DNA of 64,000 bases from Rhizobiales bacterium 24-66-13 (GCA_002257205.1 NCHM01000004.1:1-64000), one strand, 5' to 3'. Positions 1 through 9,352 are shown, numbered from the stretch's first letter. Numbers and translations: made by a program. Notes: a model not told the origin generated them from the letters alone.

Positions 1-211
1 TGACTGACCGGAAAATGCCGGTCGGTTCACGGATCACGGTACGGCCGAGAGCGTTTTCTTCACACGGGTCCGGAACAGAAACAGTTACCCCAGCTAACTC
101 TTGTGGTTGGCGTGCGCGATCTGCGGATAACCAAGTCCCGCCTTCGCAAACCTCTGACCGATCAGCGCAACAGCCGTCGCTGCCCCTCGACCGCAAGCCG
201 GGAGGGAAGAG
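1..211. other. Region upstream of parA, no gene recognised
   Basis: No credible coding frame is visible. A short inverted repeat (GACCGG, six-base loop, CCGGTC) lies at 6-23. A good ribosome-binding site (GGGAGGGAAGAG) directly precedes the parA ATG. The preceding gene would lie outside the window. Confidence 0.4.
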
Positions 212-850
212 ATGATCGTCGCCCTGCTCAACCAGAAAGGCGGCGTCGGCAAGACGACGCTCGCGCTGCACCTCGCCGGCGAGCTGGCGCTGCATGGTAA
301 GCGCGTCACCCTGATCGATGCGGACCCGCAGGGCTCGGCGCTCGATTGGTCGCAGCAGCGGGCGCGAGAAAACGTCTCACGGCTGTTCGGCGTGGTGGGC
401 CTCGCGCGCGACACGCTCCACCGCGAGGCGCCGGAGATCGCACGCACCGCAGATCATGTCGTCATCGACGGGCCGCCGCGGATCGCTGGCCTGATGCGCT
501 CGGCGCTGCTCGCTGCCGATCTCGTGCTGATCCCCGTGCAGCCGTCGCCGTTCGACGGCTGGGCCTCCGCTGAGATGCTCGGCCTGCTGCGCGAGGCCCG
601 CATCTATCGCCCGCAGCTCGCTGCGCGCTTCGTGTTGAACCGCTGCGCAGCGCGCACGGTGATCGCCCGCGAAACAGCGGAAACGCTCGCCGATCACGAT
701 CCGCCGGTGCTCTCCAGCACCATCGGCCAGCGCGTCATCTTCGCCGACGCCGCACAGTCCGGCCGGCTCGTCTTCGAACTGGCCGAGCAGAGCGCCGCGG
801 CCCGCGAGATCGCAGCACTCGCCGTTGAAGTCGCGAGGATCGCGCCATGA
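212..850 (+). CDS. parA: ParA-family ATPase
   Basis: This is a 212-aa MinD/ParA-type P-loop ATPase. The deviant Walker A motif KGGVGKTT is at residues 9-16, with the switch region DADPQGS near residues 36-42 and a Walker B-like VVIDGPP near residue 86. It is short and lacks an N-terminal DNA-binding domain, as in small plasmid or ICE partition proteins. The ATG has a strong GGGAGG site just upstream. The gene overlaps the next one by 4 nt (ATGA), opening a tightly coupled run to 3,250. In ICEs such proteins help keep the excised circle; that role is inferred from family and position. Confidence 0.9.
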   Translation: MIVALLNQKGGVGKTTLALHLAGELALHGKRVTLIDADPQGSALDWSQQRARENVSRLFGVVGLARDTLHREAPEIARTADHVVIDGPPRIAGLMRSALLAADLVLIPVQPSPFDGWASAEMLGLLREARIYRPQLAARFVLNRCAARTVIARETAETLADHDPPVLSSTIGQRVIFADAAQSGRLVFELAEQSAAAREIAALAVEVARIAP

Positions 851-1101
851 GCGAGCGCGCCACCCGACGCGGCTTCGCCGCCCGGCCCGGTGACGCCGAG
901 AGCTGGATCAAGGCTCCCGAAGCGCCCGCCAGACGCAGCGACGAGGCGTCTGCCTTCTCCGCGCGGCTGACAATCGACATCACGCCGGCGCTGCGCGGCC
1001 GCATCAAGGTCGCCGCTTTCCGGAGCGGGATCACCGTCGCCGACATGCTGCGCGACCTCCTAGCGCGCGAATTCCCCGCCGATCCCGGAGAGAGCTCATG
1101 A
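847..1101 (+). CDS. Small basic protein, possible ribbon-helix-helix partner of ParA
   Basis: This 84-aa basic protein lies between parA and the DUF2840 gene, with 4-nt overlaps on both sides. Its C-terminal half (residues about 38-75) has the pattern of a short beta strand (LTIDITPAL) followed by two helices, as in ribbon-helix-helix DNA-binding proteins. The position suggests a ParB/ParG-like centromere-binding partner for ParA. I do not recognise the family with certainty. The gene looks real from its coupling and codon use. Confidence 0.7.
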   Translation: MSERATRRGFAARPGDAESWIKAPEAPARRSDEASAFSARLTIDITPALRGRIKVAAFRSGITVADMLRDLLAREFPADPGESS

Positions 1102-1616
1102 ACGACAACGAGCCGTCGCCGCCGCGTGTCGTGCCGCCATCGCATCGGCGCCCCGTCGCACTCACCCATGTCGAACTGACCTGGATCGAGAAGAAGATCG
1201 AGCACTGGCTACGCTTCGGCCGCCGCGCAGAGGAGAAGATCCTCGATCGCCGCCGCAGCATCTCGAGCTTCAAGCCAGGCAGCATCTTCGCGTTCGTGCG
1301 CTGGGCGTCGAACGACTACGGCACCGTCATCTCGCGCATGGATATCGTGCGCGCGGTCGAGCCTGGCGCACGCTTCCAGACGCTGCCCTTCGTGCGCCCC
1401 GGTGGCGAGATCCTGCTGCGCGTCGATAGCTGGCCGAAGGTCGAGCGCGTGCTGCAGGCGATCGACGCCGTGGAGGCGCTCGACATCGATCCCGCCGACG
1501 CCGCGCCGGAATACTGGCGCCACCTCCACAACCGTCTCGCCGCCGGCCATGAGCCGCGCCCCTACACGCGCGATCAGCACGCCGCCTGGCTCAAGCGCAG
1601 GAGCGTCACACTATGA
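1098..1616 (+). CDS. DUF2840 family protein
   Basis: The 172-aa protein matches the DUF2840 pattern I know from alphaproteobacterial transfer regions. Its landmarks are LTWIEKKIEHWLRFGR near residue 24, FAFVRWASNDYGT near residue 57, and LPFVRPGGEILLR near residue 94. No catalytic motif, signal peptide or membrane segment is visible. It is almost always found between parA and traF in ICEs of this type, and here it overlaps both neighbours by 4 nt. A role in conjugation or its control is inferred from this linkage only. Confidence 0.85.
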   Translation: MNDNEPSPPRVVPPSHRRPVALTHVELTWIEKKIEHWLRFGRRAEEKILDRRRSISSFKPGSIFAFVRWASNDYGTVISRMDIVRAVEPGARFQTLPFVRPGGEILLRVDSWPKVERVLQAIDAVEALDIDPADAAPEYWRHLHNRLAAGHEPRPYTRDQHAAWLKRRSVTL

Positions 1617-2158
1617 CCCGCTTCGGCTACGTCATGACGACGTACTTCGCCATGCTCGTCTTCATCGGCTTGGCTTTCGTCCATCCGGCGCCGCGCCTGG
1701 TCTGGAACGCCACGGCGAGCACACCGACCGGGCTTTATGCGCTCCGCCCGGCCGGTCAGCTCCACGCGCTCGAACTGGTCGCCGTGCGTGCGCCCGAACC
1801 GATCGCCAGCTACCTCGCCGATGGCGGCTTCCTGCCCAAGGGCGTGCCGCTGCTGAAGCATGTGATGGCGCTGCCTGGACAGACCGTGTGCCGCGCAGGC
1901 GACGCCATCACCGTCGATCGCGTCCCCGTCGGCGCGGCGCGTGAACGCGATCACCTCGGCCGCCCGCTGCCGCGCTGGAGCGGCTGCCACACGCTCGGGC
2001 CCAGCGAAGTCTTCCTCATGAACCCGACCGTCCCGGACAGCCTGGACGGGCGCTATTTCGGCCCGCTCCCGACCACCGCGATTGTCGCCCGCGCGATCCC
2101 CTTGTGGACCGACGAGGCCGGAGACGGCCGCTTCGTGTGGCGCGCCGCCACCGATTGA
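1613..2158 (+). CDS. traF: TraF-like S26-family signal peptidase
   Basis: The 181-aa protein has an N-terminal hydrophobic segment (residues about 5-22) followed by STPTGLYAL, which fits the serine motif of TraF/LepB peptidases. KHVMALPGQTVC near residue 83 supplies the candidate catalytic lysine. In RP4, TraF matures the pilin TrbC by cyclisation in the periplasm. A trbC gene lies downstream in the same module, so the same job is likely here. It overlaps the DUF2840 gene by 4 nt. Confidence 0.85.
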   Translation: MTRFGYVMTTYFAMLVFIGLAFVHPAPRLVWNATASTPTGLYALRPAGQLHALELVAVRAPEPIASYLADGGFLPKGVPLLKHVMALPGQTVCRAGDAITVDRVPVGAARERDHLGRPLPRWSGCHTLGPSEVFLMNPTVPDSLDGRYFGPLPTTAIVARAIPLWTDEAGDGRFVWRAATD

Positions 2159-2193
2159 CCCGCTTCTCAACCCGCCAACAACGGAGGTTTCCC

Positions 2194-2529
2194 ATGGCGC
2201 AGATTGGTCAGTTCACCCGCGACAAGTCCGGCTTCACCGGGCGCATCCAGACGCTGTTCTTCACCCAAGACCTCTCCCTCGTTCCGGCCGAATCCTCCGA
2301 TGCCGAGAATGCGCCCGACTATCGGGTCCATCTGGGCGACGGCGATGGCCCGGAGATCGGCGCGGGCTGGAAGCGCACCGGCGAAAAGGCCGGCGAGTAT
2401 GTCTCACTCGTCATCGACGATCCCGCACTCGCACAGCCGATCCGCGCCAACCTCTTCCAGTCGGGCGACGACAAGTCCGCATGGGTGCTGAACTGGAACC
2501 GCCCGCCGAAGCGCGGCGAGCGGGGCTGA
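2194..2529 (+). CDS. DUF736 family protein
   Basis: The 111-aa protein opens MAQIGQFTRDKSGFTGRI and contains WVLNWNRPPKR near the end, typical of DUF736 proteins. It has no signal peptide or membrane segment. The ATG at 2194 is fixed by GGAGG six bases upstream. DUF736 genes are regular neighbours of transfer genes in Rhizobiales plasmids and ICEs. Their function is not established. Confidence 0.88.
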   Translation: MAQIGQFTRDKSGFTGRIQTLFFTQDLSLVPAESSDAENAPDYRVHLGDGDGPEIGAGWKRTGEKAGEYVSLVIDDPALAQPIRANLFQSGDDKSAWVLNWNRPPKRGERG

Positions 2530-2533
2530 TCGC

Positions 2534-3250
2534 ATGCGGCGCGCGCTTCTTCTGCTCGTCAGCATGACGGCGCTCGGTATGCCCGCCGTCGCCGTCTACG
2601 CCCAGCCAACGCCGATCGCGGTGAGGCCGGCGAGCGACTCCTACGCCCGTCTGATTGCCGAAGCGGCCCAGCGCTTCGCCATCCCTGAGGCGTGGATACG
2701 GGCGATCATGCGCATCGAGAGCCGTGGTGATCGCCGTGCAGTCTCACCCAAGGGCGCGATGGGGTTGATGCAGCTCATGCCCGAGACATGGGCTGCGCTG
2801 CGCGCTCGCTACGGCCTCGGGCGCGACGCGTTCGATCCGCGCGACAACATCCTGGCGGGCGCGGCTTTCCTGCGCGAGATGCACGACCGCTGCGGATCGC
2901 CGGGATTCCTTGCGGCGTATAATGCCGGGCCCGGGCGATACGAGGATTATCGCGATCGGCATCGTCCGCTGCCGCCGGAAACAGTCGCTTACGTCGCGGC
3001 GCTTGTCCCTTTTGTCGGGGACGGCGCGACCGATGGGCCTGTCCTCATGGCGGCCTCCGATCCGTCGTCCTGGACACAAGCGCCGCTATTCATCGTGCGA
3101 TCGGCAGGCGCTGAACCTGTTGATCGCGCGGCAGCCAAACCGCCGTCGAACGTCTCGCCGCCTGCCGTCGCGGTGCGCGACCTGTCGGCCATCGCACCCC
3201 AATCCGATGGGCTATTCGTCCACGTTTCCGCAGCGGGGTCGAAGCCGTGA
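2534..3250 (+). CDS. Lytic transglycosylase, VirB1-like
   Basis: This is a 238-aa exported SLT-family muramidase. A signal peptide covers residues 1-24, ending at a probable cleavage after VYA. The transglycosylase domain starts near residue 40, with the catalytic glutamate in IMRIESRGD, the AMGLMQLMPETW motif near residue 75 and YNAGPGRYEDY near residue 130. The family opens the peptidoglycan locally so that a type IV secretion channel can be built. The C-terminal third is low-complexity and not assigned. It starts 4 nt after the DUF736 stop. Confidence 0.9.
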   Translation: MRRALLLLVSMTALGMPAVAVYAQPTPIAVRPASDSYARLIAEAAQRFAIPEAWIRAIMRIESRGDRRAVSPKGAMGLMQLMPETWAALRARYGLGRDAFDPRDNILAGAAFLREMHDRCGSPGFLAAYNAGPGRYEDYRDRHRPLPPETVAYVAALVPFVGDGATDGPVLMAASDPSSWTQAPLFIVRSAGAEPVDRAAAKPPSNVSPPAVAVRDLSAIAPQSDGLFVHVSAAGSKP

Positions 3251-3604
3251 TCGCGCCGCTCTCCCGTCGATGCTCGGCGACATCGCCTCGGTCAGCTGGC
3301 GCTTTCCCTGTCGGCTCGGCGGCGTCCGACGGCTCAAAGGGCTACATCGCAGCTACGGGGCACGATTTCGTAGGCAGGCGCGGCACAGCGTCCTTCCGGG
3401 AAGAAGGAAGGGCAGACAAGGGAGGAGCGCAGAAACCAACCGATCGAGGGCCAGATAAAAGGCCGCAAGGTGCGGCTCGGTTGGGCGGTTGTTTTTCTTG
3501 GTTTTTTTCTCCGTTCCGGCAATGTGCGCTCTTCCGGCGCAATGTGCGCGTCCGCTTCAAGTCTTTGTTCGCCATGCGATTTGTGAACATTGCCGGAGGC
3601 GGCA
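3251..3604 (+). other. Intergenic region before the relaxase, candidate oriT
   Basis: No convincing gene lies in these 354 bp; an open frame is present but has no family resemblance. A direct repeat of TTCCGGC followed by AATGTGCGC occurs at 3514-3529 and 3532-3549, with GC inserted between the halves in the second copy. A T-rich patch lies just upstream at about 3490-3508. Relaxases often sit next to their origin of transfer, so this is the best oriT candidate in the left module. No nic site can be identified by eye. Confidence 0.35.
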
Positions 3605-5344
3605 ATGGCGCGTGACGACGATTTCCAGGCCCGACCTGGCCGCATCCGCTCCTCGCGTGCGCAGCGCGCCAAACCATTCGTCGCCCAGGCGCTCGCCGCC
3701 GCCCAGCGGGCCGGCGGCGGCATCTCGCGACAGGGCATGCTCAGAGGCGGGACGCGCTCGACGTTCGGGCGCGGCCGCGTCGCCAGCGTGCAGGCCAACC
3801 GCCTGCTGACCGGCCGCTCGCGACTGGTAACGATCAAGGTCCGCGTCGTCCGGCACACGGCGCGCTCAGCCCCGCTCGCCACCCATCTCGGTTATCTCAG
3901 CCGCGAGGGCGTCACAAGGGACGGGGAGAAGGCTCGCCTGTTCGGTCCCGATACCGAGGAGGTTGACCCCAAAGAATTCGCCGAAAGATGCCAGGATGAC
4001 CGGCATCATTTCCGCTTCATCGTCTCGCCCGAGGATGCCGCCGAACTCACCGATCTCAAGGGTTACACCCGCGAACTCAGCGGGCAGATGGAGAAGGACC
4101 TCGGGACGAAACTCGACTGGGCGGCCGTCGATCATTGGAATACCCAGCACCCGCATGTCCACCTCATCGTTCGCGGCGTCACCGAGGACGGCCAGGACCT
4201 CGTCATCTCCCGCGACTACATCAAGGAGGGCATGCGCGCCCGCGCCCAGGATCTGGTCACGCAGGAATTGGGGCCGCGCAACGATCTCGATATTCGCCGC
4301 GCCCTTGAACGCCAGGTCGAACAGGAGCGCTGGACCCACCTCGATCGTCAGATCGCCCGCGACGCCGACCGTCACGGCGTCATCGATCTGGCGCCCGGTG
4401 GCGATCGGCAACCCGATGAATTCCACACGCTGAAGGTCGGGCGGCTGCGCCGGCTGGAATCGCTGGGTCTCGCGCATCAGCTCGGGCCTGGCCAATGGGC
4501 GATGGACGAGGCCGCCGAGACGACGCTCCGCGAACTCGGCGAGCGCGGCGACATCATCAAGCGCATGCACCGCGCCTTGACCGAACGCGGCATCGAGCGT
4601 GGTGCGGCCAGCTACGTTCTTGCCGGTGAGAGCCTTGACGATCCCGTCATTGGTCGGCTGGTCGATCGCGGCCTCAACGATGAACTGAAGGGCACCGCCT
4701 ATGCCGTGGTCGACGGGGTCGACGGCCGCACCCATCATATAAACTTGCCCGATCTCGAAGCCGCCGCCGACGGCGCGATGGGTTCGATCGTCGAACTGCG
4801 CAAATTCGACGACGCACAGGGGCGCCGGCGCGTCGCGCTCGCCGTCCGGTCCGATCTCGACATCGCCGCCCAGGTCAATGCTGCGGGCGCCACCTGGCTC
4901 GACCGGCAAGCGATCGCACGGGAACCGGCAGCGCTCGGCCAGAGCGGCTTCGGCGCCGAGGTGCGCGACGCGATGGATCGACGTGCGGGGGAGTTGATCC
5001 TGCGGGGTCTCGCCGAGCGTCATCCCCGTGGCGTGACCTTCGCGCGTAATCTCATTTCGACGTTGCGCGACCGCGAGGTGGCGACGCTCGGCGAGAAGCT
5101 TGCAGCCGAGACCGGGCGTCCGTTCAACCCATCCGCCTCCGGCGAGTATGTCGCCGGCACCTATCAGCAACGCATGACGCTCGCGTCTGGCCGCTTCGCG
5201 ATGATCGACGACGGGATGGGCTTCCAACTCGTGCCCTGGTCGCCCTCGCTCGAAAAACAGCTCGGCCGTCATGTCTCCGGTGTCGCTCGCGACGACGGCG
5301 GCATCGACTGGAGCTTTGGCCGCAAACGCGGGCTCGGCCTTTGA
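3605..5344 (+). CDS. rlxS: RlxS-type relaxase (DUF3363/VirD2-like)
   Basis: This 579-aa relaxase would nick oriT and stay bound to the transferred strand. The N-terminal part carries RHHFRFIVSPEDA near residue 134 and the metal-binding histidine motif DHWNTQHPHVHLIVRG near residue 175. The C-terminal part is the long alpha-rich DUF3363 region. I use the ATG at 3605 because GGAGG precedes it; the frame is open slightly further upstream from a TTG. It is followed 41 nt later by traG, the coupling protein that would receive this relaxosome. No equivalent gene for the right module is within the window. Confidence 0.88.
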   Translation: MARDDDFQARPGRIRSSRAQRAKPFVAQALAAAQRAGGGISRQGMLRGGTRSTFGRGRVASVQANRLLTGRSRLVTIKVRVVRHTARSAPLATHLGYLSREGVTRDGEKARLFGPDTEEVDPKEFAERCQDDRHHFRFIVSPEDAAELTDLKGYTRELSGQMEKDLGTKLDWAAVDHWNTQHPHVHLIVRGVTEDGQDLVISRDYIKEGMRARAQDLVTQELGPRNDLDIRRALERQVEQERWTHLDRQIARDADRHGVIDLAPGGDRQPDEFHTLKVGRLRRLESLGLAHQLGPGQWAMDEAAETTLRELGERGDIIKRMHRALTERGIERGAASYVLAGESLDDPVIGRLVDRGLNDELKGTAYAVVDGVDGRTHHINLPDLEAAADGAMGSIVELRKFDDAQGRRRVALAVRSDLDIAAQVNAAGATWLDRQAIAREPAALGQSGFGAEVRDAMDRRAGELILRGLAERHPRGVTFARNLISTLRDREVATLGEKLAAETGRPFNPSASGEYVAGTYQQRMTLASGRFAMIDDGMGFQLVPWSPSLEKQLGRHVSGVARDDGGIDWSFGRKRGLGL

Positions 5345-5385
5345 CTCGCCCCCGTCCTTCACGTCTATCCCGAAAGGTCCCTGTC

Positions 5386-7371
5386 ATGTCCGCCACCAAA
5401 ATCCTCTGGGGCCAGGTCATCACCGTCTTCCTGATCGTGCTCATGACCATGTGGGCTGCGACCGAATGGACAGCCTGGCGTCTCGGCTTCCAGCCTCAGC
5501 TTGGGCATCCCTGGTTCGAGATCTTCCATTTTCCGATCTATCTGCCGCCGGCTTTCTTTGCCTGGTGGTACGGCTACGACGCCTATGCCCCGGATATTTT
5601 CATCGAAGGCAGTTACATCGCCGCCTCCGGCGGCCTGATCTCCGTCGTCGTCGCGATCGGCATGTCGGTCTGGCGGGCGCGCGAGGCGAAGAATGTCGAG
5701 ACCTACGGGTCGGCGCGCTGGGCACAGCCGCAGGAGGTCAAGGCTGCCGGTCTGCTCGGCCCCGATGGCGTGGTGCTCGGCCGGCTCGAACGCGACTATC
5801 TGCGCCATGACGGCCCGGAGCACGTGTTGTGCTTCGCCCCGACTCGTTCGGGCAAAGGCGTGGGGCTGGTCGTGCCGTCGCTGCTGACCTGGCCGGGTTC
5901 GGCCATCGTGCATGACATCAAGGGCGAGAACTGGACGCTCACCGCCGGCTTCCGTGCGCGACACGGCCGCGTGCTGCTGTTTGATCCGACCAATGCGAAA
6001 TCATCCGCCTACAATCCGCTGCTCGAAGTCCGCCGCGGCGAATGGGAGGTTCGCGACGTCCAGAACATCGCCGACATTCTGGTCGATCCCGAAGGAAGCT
6101 TGGACAAGCGGAATCATTGGGAGAAGACCAGTCACGCGCTGCTGGTCGGTGCCATCCTCCACGTTCTCTATGCCGAGGCGGACAAGACGCTCGCCGGCGT
6201 CGCCGCTTTCCTCTCCGATCCGAAGCGGCCGATCGAATCCACGCTGGCCGCCATGATGAAGACGGCGCATTTGGGCGAGGCTGGCGTTCATCCCGTCGTT
6301 GCCTCGGCCGCGCGCGAACTGCTGAACAAATCCGACAACGAGAGGTCCGGCGTTCTTTCGACCGCCATGTCGTTTCTCGGTCTCTATCGTGATCCGGTGG
6401 TGGCCGAAGTCACCCGGCGCTGCGACTGGCGCATCGGCGATATCGTTGGCGGCAAGGAGCCGGCGACGCTCTACCTCGTGGTGCCGCCCTCTGACATCAA
6501 TCGGACCAAGCCGCTGATCCGCCTGATCCTCAACCAGATCGGCCGGCGCCTGACCGAGGACCTGCAGGCGAGGGGCGGGCGCCATCGTCTGCTCCTGATG
6601 CTCGACGAGTTTCCGGCGCTCGGGAGACTGGATTTCTTCGAGAGCGCGCTCGCCTTCATGGCCGGCTATGGGCTGAAGGCCTTCCTGATCGCGCAATCCC
6701 TGAACCAGATCGAGAAGGCTTATGGACCAAATAACTCGATCCTCGACAACTGCCATGTGCGCGTCAGTTTCGCGACCAATGATGAGCGCACCGCCAAGCG
6801 CGTGTCCGATGCACTCGGCACGGCGACGGAGATGAAGGCGATGAAGAACTATGCCGGGCATCGCCTCTCGCCCTGGCTCGGCCATCTCATGGTCTCGCGC
6901 TCCGAGACCGCCCGGCCCCTGCTCACCCCCGGCGAGATCATGCAGCTCCCGCCCGCGGACGAAATCGTCATGGTCGCGGGCACTCCGCCGATCCGGGCGA
7001 AGAAGGTGCGCTATTATGAGGACGTGCGGTTCCAGGAGCGGGTGTTGCAGCCGCCGGCGCCGATCAGGCCCACGACCGCGCGGCCGGACGACTGGAGCAC
7101 CCGACCGATTCCAGCGAGTCCCCAGATCACCGAACTGTCCGCGGCCGAACAGGCGGAGGATGACGATCCAACGGACTCCGAGCGCCGTCGGCAGCCGGAA
7201 CTGAGCTGGGCGAAGCCGATCGAAAAGAAGGAGCCGATCGACAACGAATTCGCGCCCGATCCTGGCGATGACGCGGACGACGACGCTGTTCGCAACAGTC
7301 GTATGAATCGCCTCATGCAGGGCGTCGCGCGGCAGGTCTCGCTCGACCCCGGGGACGATATGAAGCTCTGA
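5386..7371 (+). CDS. traG: Type IV coupling protein TraG/VirD4
   Basis: The 661-aa coupling ATPase has N-terminal membrane segments (residues about 8-28 and 45-90), Walker A APTRSGKGVG near residue 150 and Walker B LLMLDEFPALGR near residue 405. The C-terminal tail is acidic. Proteins of this family bring the relaxase-DNA complex to the Trb channel at the inner membrane. The start at 5386 gives MSATKILWG, and the membrane segment then begins at the expected distance. A closely similar traG is at the right end of the window. Confidence 0.93.
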   Translation: MSATKILWGQVITVFLIVLMTMWAATEWTAWRLGFQPQLGHPWFEIFHFPIYLPPAFFAWWYGYDAYAPDIFIEGSYIAASGGLISVVVAIGMSVWRAREAKNVETYGSARWAQPQEVKAAGLLGPDGVVLGRLERDYLRHDGPEHVLCFAPTRSGKGVGLVVPSLLTWPGSAIVHDIKGENWTLTAGFRARHGRVLLFDPTNAKSSAYNPLLEVRRGEWEVRDVQNIADILVDPEGSLDKRNHWEKTSHALLVGAILHVLYAEADKTLAGVAAFLSDPKRPIESTLAAMMKTAHLGEAGVHPVVASAARELLNKSDNERSGVLSTAMSFLGLYRDPVVAEVTRRCDWRIGDIVGGKEPATLYLVVPPSDINRTKPLIRLILNQIGRRLTEDLQARGGRHRLLLMLDEFPALGRLDFFESALAFMAGYGLKAFLIAQSLNQIEKAYGPNNSILDNCHVRVSFATNDERTAKRVSDALGTATEMKAMKNYAGHRLSPWLGHLMVSRSETARPLLTPGEIMQLPPADEIVMVAGTPPIRAKKVRYYEDVRFQERVLQPPAPIRPTTARPDDWSTRPIPASPQITELSAAEQAEDDDPTDSERRRQPELSWAKPIEKKEPIDNEFAPDPGDDADDDAVRNSRMNRLMQGVARQVSLDPGDDMKL

Positions 7372-7378
7372 GACGACG

Positions 7379-7825
7379 ATGAGCACATCGAAGAAAAAAT
7401 CGGCCGTCTCGGTTTATCTCGATCCTGATGTCATGAAGCGGCTGTCCGCCTATGCGGCCCGGCGCGAGCAATCGATGTCGCTGATCGCGGAAGCCGCCAT
7501 CGCCTCCTTCCTGTCGCCTGATGCCGATGAGCGGCGCGAGGCTGCCATCGCCAAGCGGCTCGACCAGCAGGACCGGCGTCTGGCGCGCCTCGAACGCGAT
7601 GTCGGCATCGCCGTCGAGACCCTGGCGCTGTTTATCCGCTTCTGGCTCACCACCACGCCGCCGCTGCCTGAGCCCGCTGCCCAGGCTGCGCGAGCCAAGG
7701 CCGGAGCGCGGTACGACAATTTCGTCGCGGCGCTTGGCCGCCGGCTCAGTGAAGGGCCGAAGCTCCGGCAGGAGATTCCAGAGGACGTGTCCGAGGCGAC
7801 GACTCGCTCTGGCGATGACAGTTGA
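7379..7825 (+). CDS. CopG-like ribbon-helix-helix protein
   Basis: The 148-aa protein begins with a ribbon-helix-helix pattern: VSVYLDPDVMKRLSAYAARRE forms the strand and first helix, and SLIAEAAIASFL the second. A coiled-coil-like stretch follows (residues about 60-80), then a hydrophobic segment (TLALFIRFWLTTTPPLP). It starts 7 nt after traG. Its twin in the right module also lies just downstream of traG. A role in regulating the transfer genes is inferred. Confidence 0.82.
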   Translation: MSTSKKKSAVSVYLDPDVMKRLSAYAARREQSMSLIAEAAIASFLSPDADERREAAIAKRLDQQDRRLARLERDVGIAVETLALFIRFWLTTTPPLPEPAAQAARAKAGARYDNFVAALGRRLSEGPKLRQEIPEDVSEATTRSGDDS

Positions 7826-8024
7826 TCTTCCAGAATACTGCGAAAATATCCAACAGACGATTGCAAGCGCCGGCATCAATTTCTCACCCGGCAAGTCTTT
7901 TTTCTCTCCTCTACGCTCGCCCACTACTACACCTAAAACCTTGTTGATCTGCCCTATTTATTGCCTTTTCTAATCATCCCTGTCGCCAATTGCATGCCGC
8001 GATTGGCCGTTGACGGGGACGAGC
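7826..8024 (+). promoter_or_regulatory. Probable trb operon control region, left copy
   Basis: This 199-bp gap separates copG from trbB. ACTACTAC at 7923-7930 and TAATCATCCC at 7971-7980 recur upstream of the right trbB with nearly the same spacing (48 versus 50 nt between motif starts). TTGTTGA lies between the motifs in both copies. Conservation between diverged operons points to a promoter or operator, possibly for the LysR protein at the far end of each operon. The exact promoter is not resolved. Confidence 0.5.
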
Positions 8025-9023
8025 GTGGCAGTTGCTCCACTCCATTCCGAAGCGTTTTCTCGCGGAGCGCGCATGCTGCGCACCGCGCTCGGTCCAGCGA
8101 TCGCGACCTTCCTCGAAGACCCCTCAATCGTCGAAGTGATGCTCAACCCCGACGGTCGGTTATGGATCGACCGGCTGTCCGGCGGTCTGGAGGATACCGG
8201 CCGCGCCATGTCCGCCGCTGACGGCGAGCGGATCGTGCGCCTCGTCGCCCATCATGTCGGCGCCGAGGTCCATGCCGCCGCGCCGCGTGTCTCGGCCGAG
8301 CTACCTGAGACCGGGGAACGCTTCGAGGGCCTATTGCCGCCGGTGGTCGCGGCCCCGGCCTTTGCGATCCGCAAGCCTGCCGTCGCGGTGTTCACGCTCG
8401 ACGACTATGTCGCCGCCGGCATCATGACCGCCGGCCAGGCGGCTGTGCTGCGGGGTGCTGTTACCGCGCGCAAAAACATCCTGGTTGCTGGCGGCACGTC
8501 CACTGGCAAGACGACGCTAACCAACGCGCTGCTCGCCGAGATCGCCGGCACCACCGACCGTGTGGTGCTGATCGAGGATACACGCGAACTGCAATGCCGG
8601 GCGCCGAACCTGGTGGCGCTGCGCACCAAGGACGGCGTCGCCTCGCTATCCGATCTCGTCCGCTCGTCGCTCCGTTTACGGCCCGACCGCATTCCGATCG
8701 GCGAGGTGCGTGGGCCGGAAGCGCTGGATCTTCTCAAGGCCTGGGGCACCGGCCATCCCGGCGGCATCGGCACCATACATGCCGGGACCGCGCTCGGGGC
8801 CATCCGCCGGCTTGAGCAACTCATCCAGGAGGCGGTCATCACCGTCCCGCGCGCGCTGATCGCCGATACTATCGATTGCATCGCCGTGCTCTCCGGCCGC
8901 GGTTCGGAGCGACGCCTTGCCGAACTCGCCCTTGTCGCCGGGCTTGATCCCGCCACCGGCGACTACCGCGTCATCCCGGCCGCGGCGGGCGGCGAGACCA
9001 TTCCTCAAGGAGATAGAGCATGA
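8025..9023 (+). CDS. trbB: TrbB, conjugal transfer ATPase (VirB11-like)
   Basis: This is a 332-aa secretion ATPase of the VirB11/GspE group. Walker [10 protein letters not shown] is near residue 153, and the Asp-box and Walker B region includes [10 protein letters not shown] and RIPIGEVRG, with a His box around [13 protein letters not shown] choose GTG 8025 over TTG 8010: a GGGGACGAG site precedes it, and the protein then has the same N-terminal length as the right copy (17 residues up to GARM). The protein powers assembly of the mating channel from the cytoplasmic face. Confidence 0.93.
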   Translation: MAVAPLHSEAFSRGARMLRTALGPAIATFLEDPSIVEVMLNPDGRLWIDRLSGGLEDTGRAMSAADGERIVRLVAHHVGAEVHAAAPRVSAELPETGERFEGLLPPVVAAPAFAIRKPAVAVFTLDDYVAAGIMTAGQAAVLRGAVTARKNILVAGGTSTGKTTLTNALLAEIAGTTDRVVLIEDTRELQCRAPNLVALRTKDGVASLSDLVRSSLRLRPDRIPIGEVRGPEALDLLKAWGTGHPGGIGTIHAGTALGAIRRLEQLIQEAVITVPRALIADTIDCIAVLSGRGSERRLAELALVAGLDPATGDYRVIPAAAGGETIPQGDRA

Positions 9024-9352
9024 TCCGGTTCACGCTGCGCATCCGTCGCCATATCGCGACGCTTTCCACCATCACCTTCGTCAGTCTGGCGCTCGCCCCG
9101 GCGGCTTACGCCTCGGGCTCTTCGATGCCCTGGGAGACGCCGCTCAACACCATCCTGGAATCGGTGCAGGGGCCGGTCGCCAAGATCATCTCGGTGATCA
9201 TCATCACTGTGACTGGCCTGTCGCTTGCCTTCGGCGATACGTCGGGCGGTTTCCGCCGCCTGATCCAGATTGTCTTCGGCCTCTCGATCGCGTTTGCCGC
9301 ATCGAGCTTCTTCCTGTCCTTCTTCAGCTTTTCGGGCGGGGCGCTGGTCTGA
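9020..9352 (+). CDS. trbC: TrbC, prepilin
   Basis: The 110-aa protein has a long signal sequence (cleavage probably after AAYA near residue 33). Two hydrophobic segments follow (residues about 52-72 and 83-108), the layout of TrbC/VirB2 pilins. It overlaps trbB by 4 nt. The pilin is thought to be processed by the TraF peptidase encoded at 1613-2158. Confidence 0.9.
   Translation: MIRFTLRIRRHIATLSTITFVSLALAPAAYASGSSMPWETPLNTILESVQGPVAKIISVIIITVTGLSLAFGDTSGGFRRLIQIVFGLSIAFAASSFFLSFFSFSGGALV

Noticed and set aside
3247..3615. Open frame of about 120 codons before the relaxase
   Set aside because: No family resemblance, odd composition and no good start. Overlapping frames on the other strand are equally long, so it is more likely non-coding or oriT DNA.
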